Shown: positions 1-6,258 of the stretch, in pieces
Numbering within the stretch: the first letter of the stretch is position 1
Layout: each line of letters begins with the position of its first letter
DNA from: Candidatus Gastranaerophilales bacterium
GTDB lineage: Bacteria > Cyanobacteriota > Vampirovibrionia > Gastranaerophilales > Gastranaerophilaceae
Direction: 5' to 3'
NCBI GenBank assembly: GCA_021201175.1
Contig: JAJQFK010000253.1
Location: forward strand, 3,574 to 11,213
DNA length: 7,640 nucleotides
Position numbers and translations under genes: made by a program
The notes under the pieces: generated by a model
Database searches by the model: none
Seen by the model: the letters and a program-made list of their open reading frames with translations, nothing else
What the model was told of the DNA's origin: nothing

Positions 1-1
1 A

Positions 2-274
2 ATTTTTAAAACAGTTGAAATTTTTCTATCAGCCCCGGCAAGTTTAAATCATAAGCGAAAAATTAAGATAATGCACGTTGAAACAAATATCTTTGCGCGC
101 AATCTGCCGGTCGATATTAATTTTGATGAAGATATTGAACTTACCGTATACAATAACAGAAAAGTGTATAATCTGCTTTCAAGTGTAATATATAAGAAAA
201 GATTAAAAGATGAAAATAAAAAAAGCAAAATTCATAACAAGCGCGCCGTCAATATCGGAATGCCCGAATCTTGA
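2..274 (+). CDS. 3' end of an unrecognised gene, cut by the window start
   Basis: The frame is open from the first bases of the window and ends at TGA 272-274, leaving about 90 C-terminal residues. The first internal ATG is at 71, but the frame is open upstream of it, so the gene most likely starts outside the window. The visible part alternates hydrophobic residues like beta strands (for example KIKIMHVET, LPVDINF, DIELTVYN) and finishes in a very basic, probably disordered tail (KKRLKDENKKSKIHNKR). This is loosely reminiscent of the C-terminal beta domain of the NAD-kinase/YegS lipid-kinase fold, but no diagnostic motif lies in the fragment, so no function is assigned. It overlaps engB by 65 nt in another frame, and the two are probably co-transcribed. 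Confidence 0.6.
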   Translation: MFKTVEIFLSAPASLNHKRKIKIMHVETNIFARNLPVDINFDEDIELTVYNNRKVYNLLSSVIYKKRLKDENKKSKIHNKRAVNIGMPES

Positions 275-785
275 TTTGCCAGAATTTGCGCTCATAGGCA
301 GATCCAATGCAGGTAAATCCTCTTTTATTAATTCATTAGTAAATATAAAAGGACTTGCCAAAACAAGTAACACCCCCGGAAAAACTAAACTTATAAATTT
401 ATTTAATGTTGATGATAAATTTGTTTTTGCAGATTTACCCGGATACGGATATGCTAAAGTTTCCGATAAAACACAAAATCAATGGCAGAAAAATCTTGAA
501 AATTATTTATTAAAGCGTATTTCTATCGTATGTTTAATTCAATTTATAGATTCAAGACATCAGATTCAGAAAAATGATTTTCAAATGGCTGAATGGATTA
601 AATACAACAACCTGCAATGTTTTGTAATTGCCGCCAAAGTTGACCAAATTCCTAAATCATCAATTTATAATGTATGTAAAAATTTTGAAAAGCAACTTGC
701 ACTGCCGGTATTTCCGTTTTGCAACTCAAACAGTTATTATAACTTGAAAATACTGGAAAAAATGGAAGAAATAATTAACCGGTAA
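210..785 (+). CDS. engB: Ribosome biogenesis GTPase EngB (YihA/YsxC)
   Basis: EngB is a TRAFAC-class GTPase that assists late assembly of the large ribosomal subunit in the cytoplasm. The protein has 191 residues, close to the usual length. The G1/P-loop GRSNAGKS is at 30-37, the G2 region TPGKT at 55-59 and G3 DLPGYG at 75-80. The EngB-typical D-x-RH element (DSRH) is at 114-117. G4 reads AAKVD at 141-145 where TKxD is usual, and the G5 region around 171-175 is NSNS without a clean SS. The start at 210 is supported because MKIKKAKFITSA matches the family's normal N-terminus. This means a genuine 65-nt overlap with the preceding frame. No strong Shine-Dalgarno site is visible, only purines (AAGAAAAG near 195), so coupling to upstream translation is plausible. 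The stop codon is one base from that of the convergent prs. Confidence 0.95.
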   Translation: MKIKKAKFITSAPSISECPNLDLPEFALIGRSNAGKSSFINSLVNIKGLAKTSNTPGKTKLINLFNVDDKFVFADLPGYGYAKVSDKTQNQWQKNLENYLLKRISIVCLIQFIDSRHQIQKNDFQMAEWIKYNNLQCFVIAAKVDQIPKSSIYNVCKNFEKQLALPVFPFCNSNSYYNLKILEKMEEIINR

Positions 786-786
786 A

Positions 787-1800
787 TTATTTATCATACT
801 CCTTTTCAAATCCAAACAAAGAACTTACAGATTCTCCGTCATGGATTCTTGAAATTGCTTCGCCTAATAATGGCGCTACGCTTAGTTGTGTAATATTAGA
901 CGGAAGGAAATTTTTATTTAACGGGATTGTATTTGTGACAACAACTTCTTTTATAGGCGCCTTTGCCAATCTTTCCAATGCCGGACCTGAAAATACAGGA
1001 TGAGTAGCGCAAACGTATACGTCTTTTGCTCCTTTTTCTTTTAATAATTGAGCAGCCCCGCATATTGTACCTGCGGTGTCGATTATATCGTCAAACATTA
1101 TACATGTTTTATCTTTTATATCACCTATTATATTTACTGCAATTGCTTCATTATGGCGGTTTCTTCTTTTATCAATAATAGCCATCGGACAATTCATTTG
1201 TTTCGCAAAATATCTTGAACGCGTAACCCCGCCCATATCCGGACTTACTATTACAATATCCTCCTGCGCAATATTTAGTTTTTTAACATAATCAACAATA
1301 ACCGAAGTTGCATAGATATGGTCAACAAGAATATTAAAGAAACCCTGAATTTGACCGGTATGCAAATCCATAGCGAGTATCCTGTCCGCTCCAGCGGTTG
1401 TAAGTAAATCCGCTACCAATTTTGCAGTTATAGCTTCACGACCGGAAGTTTTTCTGTCTTGCCTTGCGTACCCGTAATACGGAATTACAGCAGTAATTGT
1501 TTTTGCGCTTGCACGTTTAAAGGCATCTATTATTATTAATAATTCCATTAAATTTTCATTTACGGGATTACAAACGGGCTGAACTATAAAAACATCATCA
1601 CCTCTGATACTTTCTTCTACCTGCACATATATTTCACCATCTGCAAAATTTTTCACAATCATCGGACCGACGGTTGTACCCAAATATTCGGCGATTTCTT
1701 GTGCAAGCTGCATATTTGAGCGTCCTGCAAAAAGTTTTATATCATGTGTAGGATTAATAGTTTTTTCCCCTTGCGGGAATGCCAGTTCTAATTCCATCAT
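787..1800 (-). CDS. prs: Ribose-phosphate pyrophosphokinase (PRPP synthetase)
   Basis: Prs makes PRPP from ribose 5-phosphate and ATP, feeding purine, pyrimidine, histidine, tryptophan and NAD synthesis in the cytoplasm. It has 337 residues, a class I enzyme with a short extra N-terminus (about 19 residues before IKLFAGRSN), as in cyanobacterial enzymes. Visible motifs are FADGEIYVQ at 52-60, YYGYARQDRK at 108-117 (ATP loop), the metal/ATP segment AMDLHTGQIQGFF at 143-155, VSPDMGGVTRSR at 185-196, the flexible loop DKRR at 210-213 and the PRPP loop FDDIIDTAGT at 236-245. In the loop DLHTGQIQ, TG replaces the usual A/S-x. The start at 1800 is set by GGAGG at 1807-1811 with a 6-nt spacer; a second Met follows immediately. 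The gene overlaps glmU by ATGA, so translational coupling is likely. No intrinsic terminator is visible after its stop. Confidence 0.97.
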   Translation of the reverse strand: MMELELAFPQGEKTINPTHDIKLFAGRSNMQLAQEIAEYLGTTVGPMIVKNFADGEIYVQVEESIRGDDVFIVQPVCNPVNENLMELLIIIDAFKRASAKTITAVIPYYGYARQDRKTSGREAITAKLVADLLTTAGADRILAMDLHTGQIQGFFNILVDHIYATSVIVDYVKKLNIAQEDIVIVSPDMGGVTRSRYFAKQMNCPMAIIDKRRNRHNEAIAVNIIGDIKDKTCIMFDDIIDTAGTICGAAQLLKEKGAKDVYVCATHPVFSGPALERLAKAPIKEVVVTNTIPLNKNFLPSNITQLSVAPLLGEAISRIHDGESVSSLFGFEKEYDK

Positions 1801-3119
1801 TTACTGCCTCCAGAGTATTGTTCAATTTTATTTTTTACCCACTGAGAAAAAATTTTAAGCGGGGAACGGGTTATCGCTAAAGCATAAGGTTCAACATCTT
1901 TAGTAATAATACTTCCTGCCCCTGTCGATGCCATTTCTCCCAGAGTTACCGGCGCCACAAGAACAGAATTTGAGCCTGTATTAGCACCGTCCTTTATTAT
2001 AGTTTTACTTTTAACTTTTGTTATCGGATTGTAATTTGCTGTTATAGTACCCGCACCGATATTAACATGCGAACCCAATTCAGCATCTCCGACATAACTC
2101 AAATGCGATACATTAGTATTATCTTTTATTATCGATTTTTTTATTTCCACAAAATTCCCGATTCTTACATTGTTTCCGATAACAGCGCCGCCGCGAATAT
2201 GCGAAAACGGACCTATTTTACAATTTTCGCCTATTTTATTTTTGCCGGTAATATAAACGTTGGGAAGTATAATTGTATCAGCCCCTATTTCAGTTTCGGA
2301 AGAAATATATGTTGATTGCGTATCAACAATCTGTACTCCGGATTCCATTAATTTTAATATATTTCGGCTATTTAAAATTTGACAGGCTTGAGCTAGCTGC
2401 ACTTTTGAATTAATTCCGAAAATTTCTTCATTATTTTCTAAAATATAAGATTGAACATTTAAATTTTTATTAACCGCCCATTTTACAATATCTGTTAAAT
2501 AATATTCGCCCTGCGCATTATTGTTTTGAAGCGAACTAAATGCCCCTGATATACTTTTCCAATTTAAACAATAAATGCCGGCATTTACTTCTTTTACGGA
2601 TTTTTGTTCTGTTGTTGCATCTTTTTCTTCAACGATAGCTGTAAATTTCTTATTTTTATCACGAATTATTCTGCCGTAATTTTTTGGATTATCAAAAATA
2701 GCAGACATTACAGTCAAATCTGCATGATTATGGTCATGAAAATCAATAAAGCTATTTAAAGTTTCAGAGGTAATCAAAGGAGTATCCCCGCAAACTATAA
2801 TAACATATCCGTCAAAGTTACTCAGGTACGGCGCTGCCTTGTTAACTGCATCTCCTGTTCCCAGCTGAGGAGATTGTAAAACACATTTTGTATTTTCATA
2901 ATTTGATTTTACAAAATCTTCTACCCTTTGTGCTTCATGCCCGATAATTACAAAATTTTCAGATACATAATCCAAATTATTTACAGAATCCAAAACATAC
3001 CCTAATATTGGCTTATCAAAAATTGTATGAAGAACTTTCGGCAATTTGGATTTCATTCGTGTTCCCTTGCCTGCTGCCAAAATTATTGATTTTACTTTTT
3101 TGTCTGACATATATTCCAT
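1797..3119 (-). CDS. glmU: Bifunctional GlmU: glucosamine-1-P acetyltransferase / GlcNAc-1-P uridylyltransferase
   Basis: GlmU acetylates glucosamine 1-phosphate and couples the product to UTP, giving UDP-GlcNAc for peptidoglycan and lipopolysaccharide. It has 440 residues, slightly shorter than the E. coli enzyme. The N-terminal pyrophosphorylase domain shows LAAGKGTRMKSKLPKVL at 14-30, QSPQLGTGDA at 82-91, GDTPLI at 111-116, EEKDAT at 164-169 and NAGIY at 179-183. The left-handed beta-helix acetyltransferase domain begins near 265. It shows IGNFVEIKKS at 320-329, HLSYVGDAELG at 339-349 with the catalytic-type His 339, NIGAGTITANYN at 353-364 and GSNSVLVAPV at 382-391. The usual NYDG reads NYNP here, but the following Lys (368) is kept. 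The start could be 3119 or the in-frame ATG at 3110; both have weak ribosome-binding sites. It is the first gene of the glmU-prs operon. Confidence 0.97.
   Translation of the reverse strand: MEYMSDKKVKSIILAAGKGTRMKSKLPKVLHTIFDKPILGYVLDSVNNLDYVSENFVIIGHEAQRVEDFVKSNYENTKCVLQSPQLGTGDAVNKAAPYLSNFDGYVIIVCGDTPLITSETLNSFIDFHDHNHADLTVMSAIFDNPKNYGRIIRDKNKKFTAIVEEKDATTEQKSVKEVNAGIYCLNWKSISGAFSSLQNNNAQGEYYLTDIVKWAVNKNLNVQSYILENNEEIFGINSKVQLAQACQILNSRNILKLMESGVQIVDTQSTYISSETEIGADTIILPNVYITGKNKIGENCKIGPFSHIRGGAVIGNNVRIGNFVEIKKSIIKDNTNVSHLSYVGDAELGSHVNIGAGTITANYNPITKVKSKTIIKDGANTGSNSVLVAPVTLGEMASTGAGSIITKDVEPYALAITRSPLKIFSQWVKNKIEQYSGGSK
1807..1811 (-). promoter_or_regulatory. Shine-Dalgarno site of prs inside the glmU 3' end
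   Basis: Read on the minus strand, GGAGG lies six bases before the prs ATG at 1800, inside the last codons of glmU. It encodes part of the GlmU C-terminal Gly-Gly-Ser tail. This is the strongest ribosome-binding site in the left half and fixes the prs start at the first of two adjacent ATGs. Confidence 0.85.
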
Positions 3120-3152
3120 TTCTCAAATATAATCCGGTGCCGCCCGCTTTTA

Positions 3153-3181
3153 ATAATACTATTTTTACATAAAAAATTAAA
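3153..3181 (-). promoter_or_regulatory. Possible glmU-prs promoter
   Basis: On the minus strand a -10-like TATTAT (3153-3158, five of six matches to TATAAT) lies 17 nt downstream of a weak -35-like TTTAAT (3176-3181). A transcript from here would begin near 3146, leaving a leader of about 27 nt. The -35 match is poor and AT-rich DNA yields such sites by chance. Confidence 0.25.
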
Positions 3182-3223
3182 CATGTTTTGAAGAAATGTT
3201 TCTTGCAAGCTAAGTGTTGCGTT

Positions 3224-3251
3224 TTGTAACAGAATTTAATCAATGTAAAAT
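3224..3251 (+). promoter_or_regulatory. Possible promoter for the 90-aa gene
   Basis: TTGTAA (3224-3229) and TAAAAT (3246-3251) are spaced by 16 nt, each with four or five matches to the sigma-70 consensus. The start would be near 3258, leaving a leader of about 140 nt before the gene at 3400. A closer alternative is TTTAGA (3328-3333) with TATATA (3352-3357). Neither is strong. Confidence 0.25.
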
Positions 3252-3399
3252 AGTTGTATACTATTAAAGCAATAGCGTTTTAACGATTTTTACAAGAAAT
3301 ATTTTATCATTTATTTATTAATTCATGTTTAGAAATTAAAAGAAACTGGCATATATATATTAGTTATGCGGGATTCGCCAAAGAAAAGTCAGGAAAGAT

Positions 3400-3672
3400 A
3401 TGATTTTAGAGTACAGAGTAAATGATATGCATGTTCAAGCCGCTTGGCTTAAAACACTTTATGATTTAGTTGAAGAATTAAATTGTAAATGCCAGACGTT
3501 TATTGATGAATCTTACAACAGAAGTAATAAAAATTTTGACAGAATGCGTACGATTAAAATATATGGTTCAGATACTATGTTGAGTTGGTTTAAACTTAGA
3601 ATGGAAAGATATTCTCATTTTATTTTTAATTTTAATGAACAGCCCGACATAAAAAGTGATTTTGTTGAATAA
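3400..3672 (+). CDS. Small uncharacterised protein (90 aa)
   Basis: I do not recognise this protein. It is 90 residues long, soluble-looking, with no signal peptide or membrane segment. The pattern suggests an alpha/beta fold: helix at about 11-28, C-x-C at 29-31, a charged segment to 50, strand at 51-56 (TIKIYG), helix at 57-70 and strand at 71-79 (YSHFIFNFN). The gene is supported by AGGA at 3391-3394 five bases before the ATG and by a good terminator about 30 nt after the stop. It is monocistronic: glmU diverges upstream and the cysteine-rich gene converges downstream. The two nearby cysteines could bind metal or be redox-active, but that is a guess. Confidence 0.8.
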   Translation: MILEYRVNDMHVQAAWLKTLYDLVEELNCKCQTFIDESYNRSNKNFDRMRTIKIYGSDTMLSWFKLRMERYSHFIFNFNEQPDIKSDFVE

Positions 3673-3702
3673 ACACTCTTGATAGTTGTTTTTTAATTTT
3701 AG

Positions 3703-3730
3703 AAGCTGCAAATGCGCAGCTTTATTTATT
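3703..3730 (+). terminator. Intrinsic terminator of the 90-aa gene
   Basis: AAGCTGC (3703-3709) pairs perfectly with GCAGCTT (3716-3722) around a 6-nt loop. It is followed by the U-rich TATTTATTTT. On the opposite strand the hairpin is followed by an A-rich stretch, so it should act mainly on the plus strand. The right arm overlaps the stop codon of the convergent cysteine-rich gene. Confidence 0.75.
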
Positions 3731-3970
3731 TTCTTTAATAGCTTCAAATGCAATAATATGGTCATCACAAACACAAAGAGATTCTCTGTGTTCAACATCT
3801 CTGCAACCATCTGTAAAAACCATATCAACATTCTCAAGGCATACAATATCGTCATCTTCATAATTATCAATAAGACATCCTATTGCACAGAATTTCATCG
3901 TACAAATTCTGACTTTTTTTGTACATTCTTTTTTGACAATATTAAATAAAGACTTTTTTGTGTTTCTCAT
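3722..3970 (-). CDS. Small cysteine-rich uncharacterised protein (82 aa)
   Basis: I do not recognise this family. The 82-residue product has a basic N-terminus (about 1-22) and an acidic remainder. It carries eight cysteines at 16, 23, 28, 32, 44, 56, 66 and 68, including C-x3-C at 28-32 and C-x-C at 66-68. There is no signal peptide, so disulfides in an oxidising compartment are unlikely; metal binding, an Fe-S site or redox regulation are possible readings. The frame is chosen over overlapping frames because AGGAGA (3981-3986) lies 10 nt before its ATG and a good -10 lies upstream. It is transcribed divergently from the DUF308-like membrane gene with 151 nt between the starts, and its stop lies in the terminator hairpin of the convergent gene. 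Confidence 0.75.
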   Translation of the reverse strand: MRNTKKSLFNIVKKECTKKVRICTMKFCAIGCLIDNYEDDDIVCLENVDMVFTDGCRDVEHRESLCVCDDHIIAFEAIKENK

Positions 3971-4010
3971 ATAATTTATTTCTCCTATTATAAGAATCGG
4001 GCGATATTAG

Positions 4011-4040
4011 ATTATATAAAATTACAACAACTTATGAAAA
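4011..4040 (-). promoter_or_regulatory. Likely promoter of the cysteine-rich gene
   Basis: On the minus strand a perfect TATAAT (4011-4016) lies 18 nt downstream of TTTTCA (4035-4040, four of six matches to TTGACA). The predicted start near 4004 gives a leader of about 34 nt that contains the AGGAGA ribosome-binding site. A second TATAAT (3987-3992) overlaps the ribosome-binding region and is too close to the gene to be used. Confidence 0.5.
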
Positions 4041-4121
4041 AAAACATTAAACCCTCCGTATAGAAAAAATACTAATGCAGAAAACTATAAATATTTTCAT
4101 AATTACCAAAAAGGAGAAATT

Positions 4122-4667
4122 ATGAATAATATTATGAACTATCCAAAAACATTGTTCTTAACGGAAGGTATATTTTTAGTAATAATCGGTCTGTTAATGA
4201 TATATTTGTCGCAGACAGCAACAATAATTCTTGCTTTTGCATTAAGTGCCGGACTTTTATTTTTAGGAATATACAGAATGATAAACTCATTGATGTTAAG
4301 AAACGAATTATCAAGCCCGTTTTTATCTTTTATGATAGGTTTATTACTGTCAATAATAGGATTGTATCTTATTTTTCATCCGGTTTTTAATGTTTTGGTA
4401 TTAACCGTAAGTACAATAATTTATTTTATTATGGAGAGTATAAATTCATTTTCTATTGCTATATCATCAAGAGGATTTAAGCAAATATTTTGGATTTCAA
4501 TAATTTCCGGAGTAATACAACTATTTTTAGCAGGAATAATACTAATGAGTATCCCTTACGGGGCTTTGTGGATTGTCGGAATGCTTATGGGAATAAATTT
4601 CCTATTTGTCGGAATAACAAGTATAGCGGGATATAACTACTTAAAAACGAATCTAAATCTAATTTAA
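4122..4667 (+). CDS. DUF308/HdeD-like six-helix membrane protein
   Basis: This 181-residue protein is almost entirely hydrophobic. It can be read as six membrane helices at about 11-29, 33-55, 66-85, 88-112, 122-143 and 147-170. Repeated units of the form (hydrophobic)-GI-x4-G-(hydrophobic)-Y/F (TEGIFLVIIGLLMIYL, FMIGLLLSIIGLYLIF, ISGVIQLFLAGIIL) are typical of the DUF308/HdeD family, whose E. coli member is linked to acid resistance. That role cannot be carried over with confidence. AAGGAG at 4111-4116 lies 5 nt before the ATG. Met 5 (4134) is a less likely start. The gene ends in a strong terminator and is divergent from the cysteine-rich gene, so a shared control region is possible. Confidence 0.85.
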   Translation: MNNIMNYPKTLFLTEGIFLVIIGLLMIYLSQTATIILAFALSAGLLFLGIYRMINSLMLRNELSSPFLSFMIGLLLSIIGLYLIFHPVFNVLVLTVSTIIYFIMESINSFSIAISSRGFKQIFWISIISGVIQLFLAGIILMSIPYGALWIVGMLMGINFLFVGITSIAGYNYLKTNLNLI

Positions 4668-4680
4668 CCGTAAATTTTCT

Positions 4681-4709
4681 AAGGGGGCAGGTATAACTGC
4701 CTTCTTTTT
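4681..4709 (+). terminator. Intrinsic terminator of the DUF308-like gene
   Basis: AAGGGGGCAG (4681-4690) pairs over ten positions, two of them G-U, with CTGCCTTCTT (4697-4706) around the loop GTATAA. The T run at 4705-4709 forms the U tract. It begins 13 nt after the stop codon and is the clearest terminator in the window. Confidence 0.9.
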
Positions 4710-4874
4710 GTTAAAAATTACTTTAGCCAATCCTTAAAACACTTTCATCTATTTTGATTTTTCATAGAATTTCATTAATACATTAAATGAAGTATTTTAA
4801 ATGTGTACAAAAAAGTACATACTAGTGTATGTAAAAGTAGATTTGGATTAAAGTGTAATTTTAAGGCGGTAAAA
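4710..4874 (+). other. Leader region of the TPR gene
   Basis: This is a non-coding or mostly non-coding stretch after the terminator. A weak promoter is possible: TTGATT (4754-4759) then TAATAC (4776-4781), spacer 16. The dyad TTCATT/AATGAA (4771-4776/4786-4791) overlaps the -10. Two further dyads follow: TGTAC-A6-GTACA (4804-4819), and the one listed separately at 4816-4833. A GTG at 4803 opens the same frame as the TPR gene but has no Shine-Dalgarno site. Confidence 0.4.
4816..4833. repeat. Inverted repeat in the TPR gene leader
   Basis: TACATAC (4816-4822) and GTATGTA (4827-4833) are perfect 7-base arms around TAGT. The left arm overlaps the right half of TGTAC-A6-GTACA (4804-4819). The position upstream of the gene and the overlap of the two dyads suggest an operator or a leader hairpin. 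No known regulator's site is recognised. Confidence 0.5.
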
Positions 4875-6251
4875 TTGTACAATTCCATATATCCGGGATA
4901 TGTTAATACTTATTATCCGGGTGTAAATAATAAGCAAGTTAAAAATAAGCAAGACGAAAGAAACAATTCGGGTTCTTCTAAAAATGCTGAAAATAATTTG
5001 CAAGAAAAAAAGCAGCAAACAGGGCAGCATTCGTATTTCCCGAATGGTGAAAAAGTTGCTATTGATTATACAAAACGCCAAATAAATATACAACAGGTAT
5101 TAACCGATTTTCAAAATACCGCCAATGCAATCGGTGCTCCCGAGGATATAAAATCCGAAGTAAGTTCATATCTTAGTTTGATTGAAAATCAATCTCAAAA
5201 ACAAAATCCGAACCAACAAATTATTCAATCAAATCTAAAAAATGCCTCTCAAATACTTGATGAATATATAACAAATACTTTAAACAGACCTTCAAAAGTA
5301 GTTGAAAACTGGGTAGATGCACTTTTTTTACAACAAATAGATTATAAAATGCCAAAAAATGATTCTAATCAAAATATAGAATCAAATACGGCAAAAAACG
5401 AAAATCCAACTTTACAGAATGATACTTTATCTAAAAATTCAAATACCGTTGAAGAACAGGCAGTTCTTGAAACAAAAGCTGAAATTTATATACCGCAGGA
5501 CACCCAATTAAAAAGGATGTTTATCCAATCAAAAAAATATGCACAAATAAATAATACAGAAAAGGCATTATCATCATTTCAAAATGCAATGGAATACGCT
5601 GAAGAAATAGGCGACGAACAAACATGCGCAATGATAAATTACGAACAGGGCAGATTGTACGATACTTCCGATAATATAGAAGAAGCACTGTATAATTATA
5701 ATCAGGCTGCAAATCAAAGCACGAACAACGATATAAAAGCTAAAGCTCATATATATATGGGGCAGATATATGATGATTTTGTAAATATAGAGCCGGCAGT
5801 CAATCATTATTGCGCAGCAGTTTCTTATGCGGGAGAATCCGATAATTTAAAACTTCAATCTCAGGCACTTTCAAATTTAGCCAGATTACACGCCGAACAG
5901 TATGATAAAGATAATGCACTAATGTTTATGGATTTATCAAATACTGCCGCGGAAGAAACAGGCGATGATAAAGTACAGGGTGTAACTTATTACAAAAATG
6001 CCGGAATATGCGAAAAACTAAATGAAAACGCAAGAGCATTAAAATTGTACGGGGATTCTGCATATTCATATTCTCAAACAGAAGATAATGCAGCACTGGC
6101 AAGAGATTATCAAAGTGCTGCAGAAATTATGATAAGATACGGTAACAATGCAAAAGCCCGTAAATTATTGGCAAAAGCATATTCTGCCGCACAAAAAACA
6201 TCTAATAGTTCTTTAAAAAATGAAATAACTAATCAAATTGCAATGCTGTAA
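4875..6251 (+). CDS. TPR-repeat protein with Asn/Gln-rich N-terminal half
   Basis: This is probably a cytoplasmic scaffold; the partner is unknown. Numbering is from TTG 4875 (458 residues). That start has AAGGCGG at 4863-4869 five bases upstream, whereas GTG 4803 would add 24 basic residues without any ribosome-binding site, so I prefer TTG with moderate confidence. Residues 1-60 are Tyr/Pro- then Asn/Gln/Lys-rich and disordered. Residues 64-156 form a predicted helical module (QQVLTDFQNTANAIG, VENWVDALFLQQID) that I do not recognise. Residues 159-205 are an Asn/Ser/Thr-rich linker. Residues 212-450 hold about six tandem helical units of roughly 40 residues. The second is a good TPR match (Tyr 256, Gly 259, Tyr 262, Ala 271, Tyr 275, Ala 278). 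There is no signal peptide or membrane helix. The exported-protein gene follows after 52 nt and may be co-transcribed. Confidence 0.85.
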   Translation: MYNSIYPGYVNTYYPGVNNKQVKNKQDERNNSGSSKNAENNLQEKKQQTGQHSYFPNGEKVAIDYTKRQINIQQVLTDFQNTANAIGAPEDIKSEVSSYLSLIENQSQKQNPNQQIIQSNLKNASQILDEYITNTLNRPSKVVENWVDALFLQQIDYKMPKNDSNQNIESNTAKNENPTLQNDTLSKNSNTVEEQAVLETKAEIYIPQDTQLKRMFIQSKKYAQINNTEKALSSFQNAMEYAEEIGDEQTCAMINYEQGRLYDTSDNIEEALYNYNQAANQSTNNDIKAKAHIYMGQIYDDFVNIEPAVNHYCAAVSYAGESDNLKLQSQALSNLARLHAEQYDKDNALMFMDLSNTAAEETGDDKVQGVTYYKNAGICEKLNENARALKLYGDSAYSYSQTEDNAALARDYQSAAEIMIRYGNNAKARKLLAKAYSAAQKTSNSSLKNEITNQIAML

Positions 6252-6258
6252 ACTTTAA

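Larger units (their letters stand above)
3120..3399. other. Divergent intergenic region, glmU / 90-aa gene
   Basis: This 280-nt AT-rich stretch separates two outward-facing genes, so it should hold two promoters. Besides the weak promoter candidates listed separately, it contains AAGAAA-TG-TTTCTT at 3191-3204, a 6-bp dyad. That dyad runs into the perfect 8-bp palindrome CTTGCAAG at 3202-3209. An AT dinucleotide run lies at 3351-3360. No tRNA or recognisable riboswitch fold was seen, and the open frame on the minus strand here has no credible ribosome-binding site. Confidence 0.5.

Noticed and set aside
1076..1291. Open frame on the plus strand inside prs
   Set aside because: It is antisense to a clearly conserved enzyme and has no ribosome-binding site.
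2067..2315. Open frame on the plus strand inside glmU
   Set aside because: Shadow of the conserved acetyltransferase domain; no independent start signal.
3016..3243. Minus-strand open frame across the glmU start
   Set aside because: It overlaps the conserved GlmU N-terminus in another frame and lacks a Shine-Dalgarno site.
3568..3949. Two other open frames (minus 3568-3870, plus 3686-3949) over the cysteine-rich gene
   Set aside because: Both run through the terminator hairpin region, lack good ribosome-binding sites and have biased, unlikely composition. The 3722-3970 frame has AGGAGA and a -10.
4805..4818. Cyanobacterial-type LexA box (GTAC-N4-GTWC)
   Set aside because: The two GTAC halves here are six bases apart, not four, and the flanks do not fit.
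4801..4851. ATG at 4801 giving a 16-residue peptide
   Set aside because: No ribosome-binding site; it crosses the dyads and ends before the TPR gene's preferred start.
4848..5807. Minus-strand open frames inside the TPR gene
   Set aside because: Antisense to regular TPR-like repeats; no start signals.
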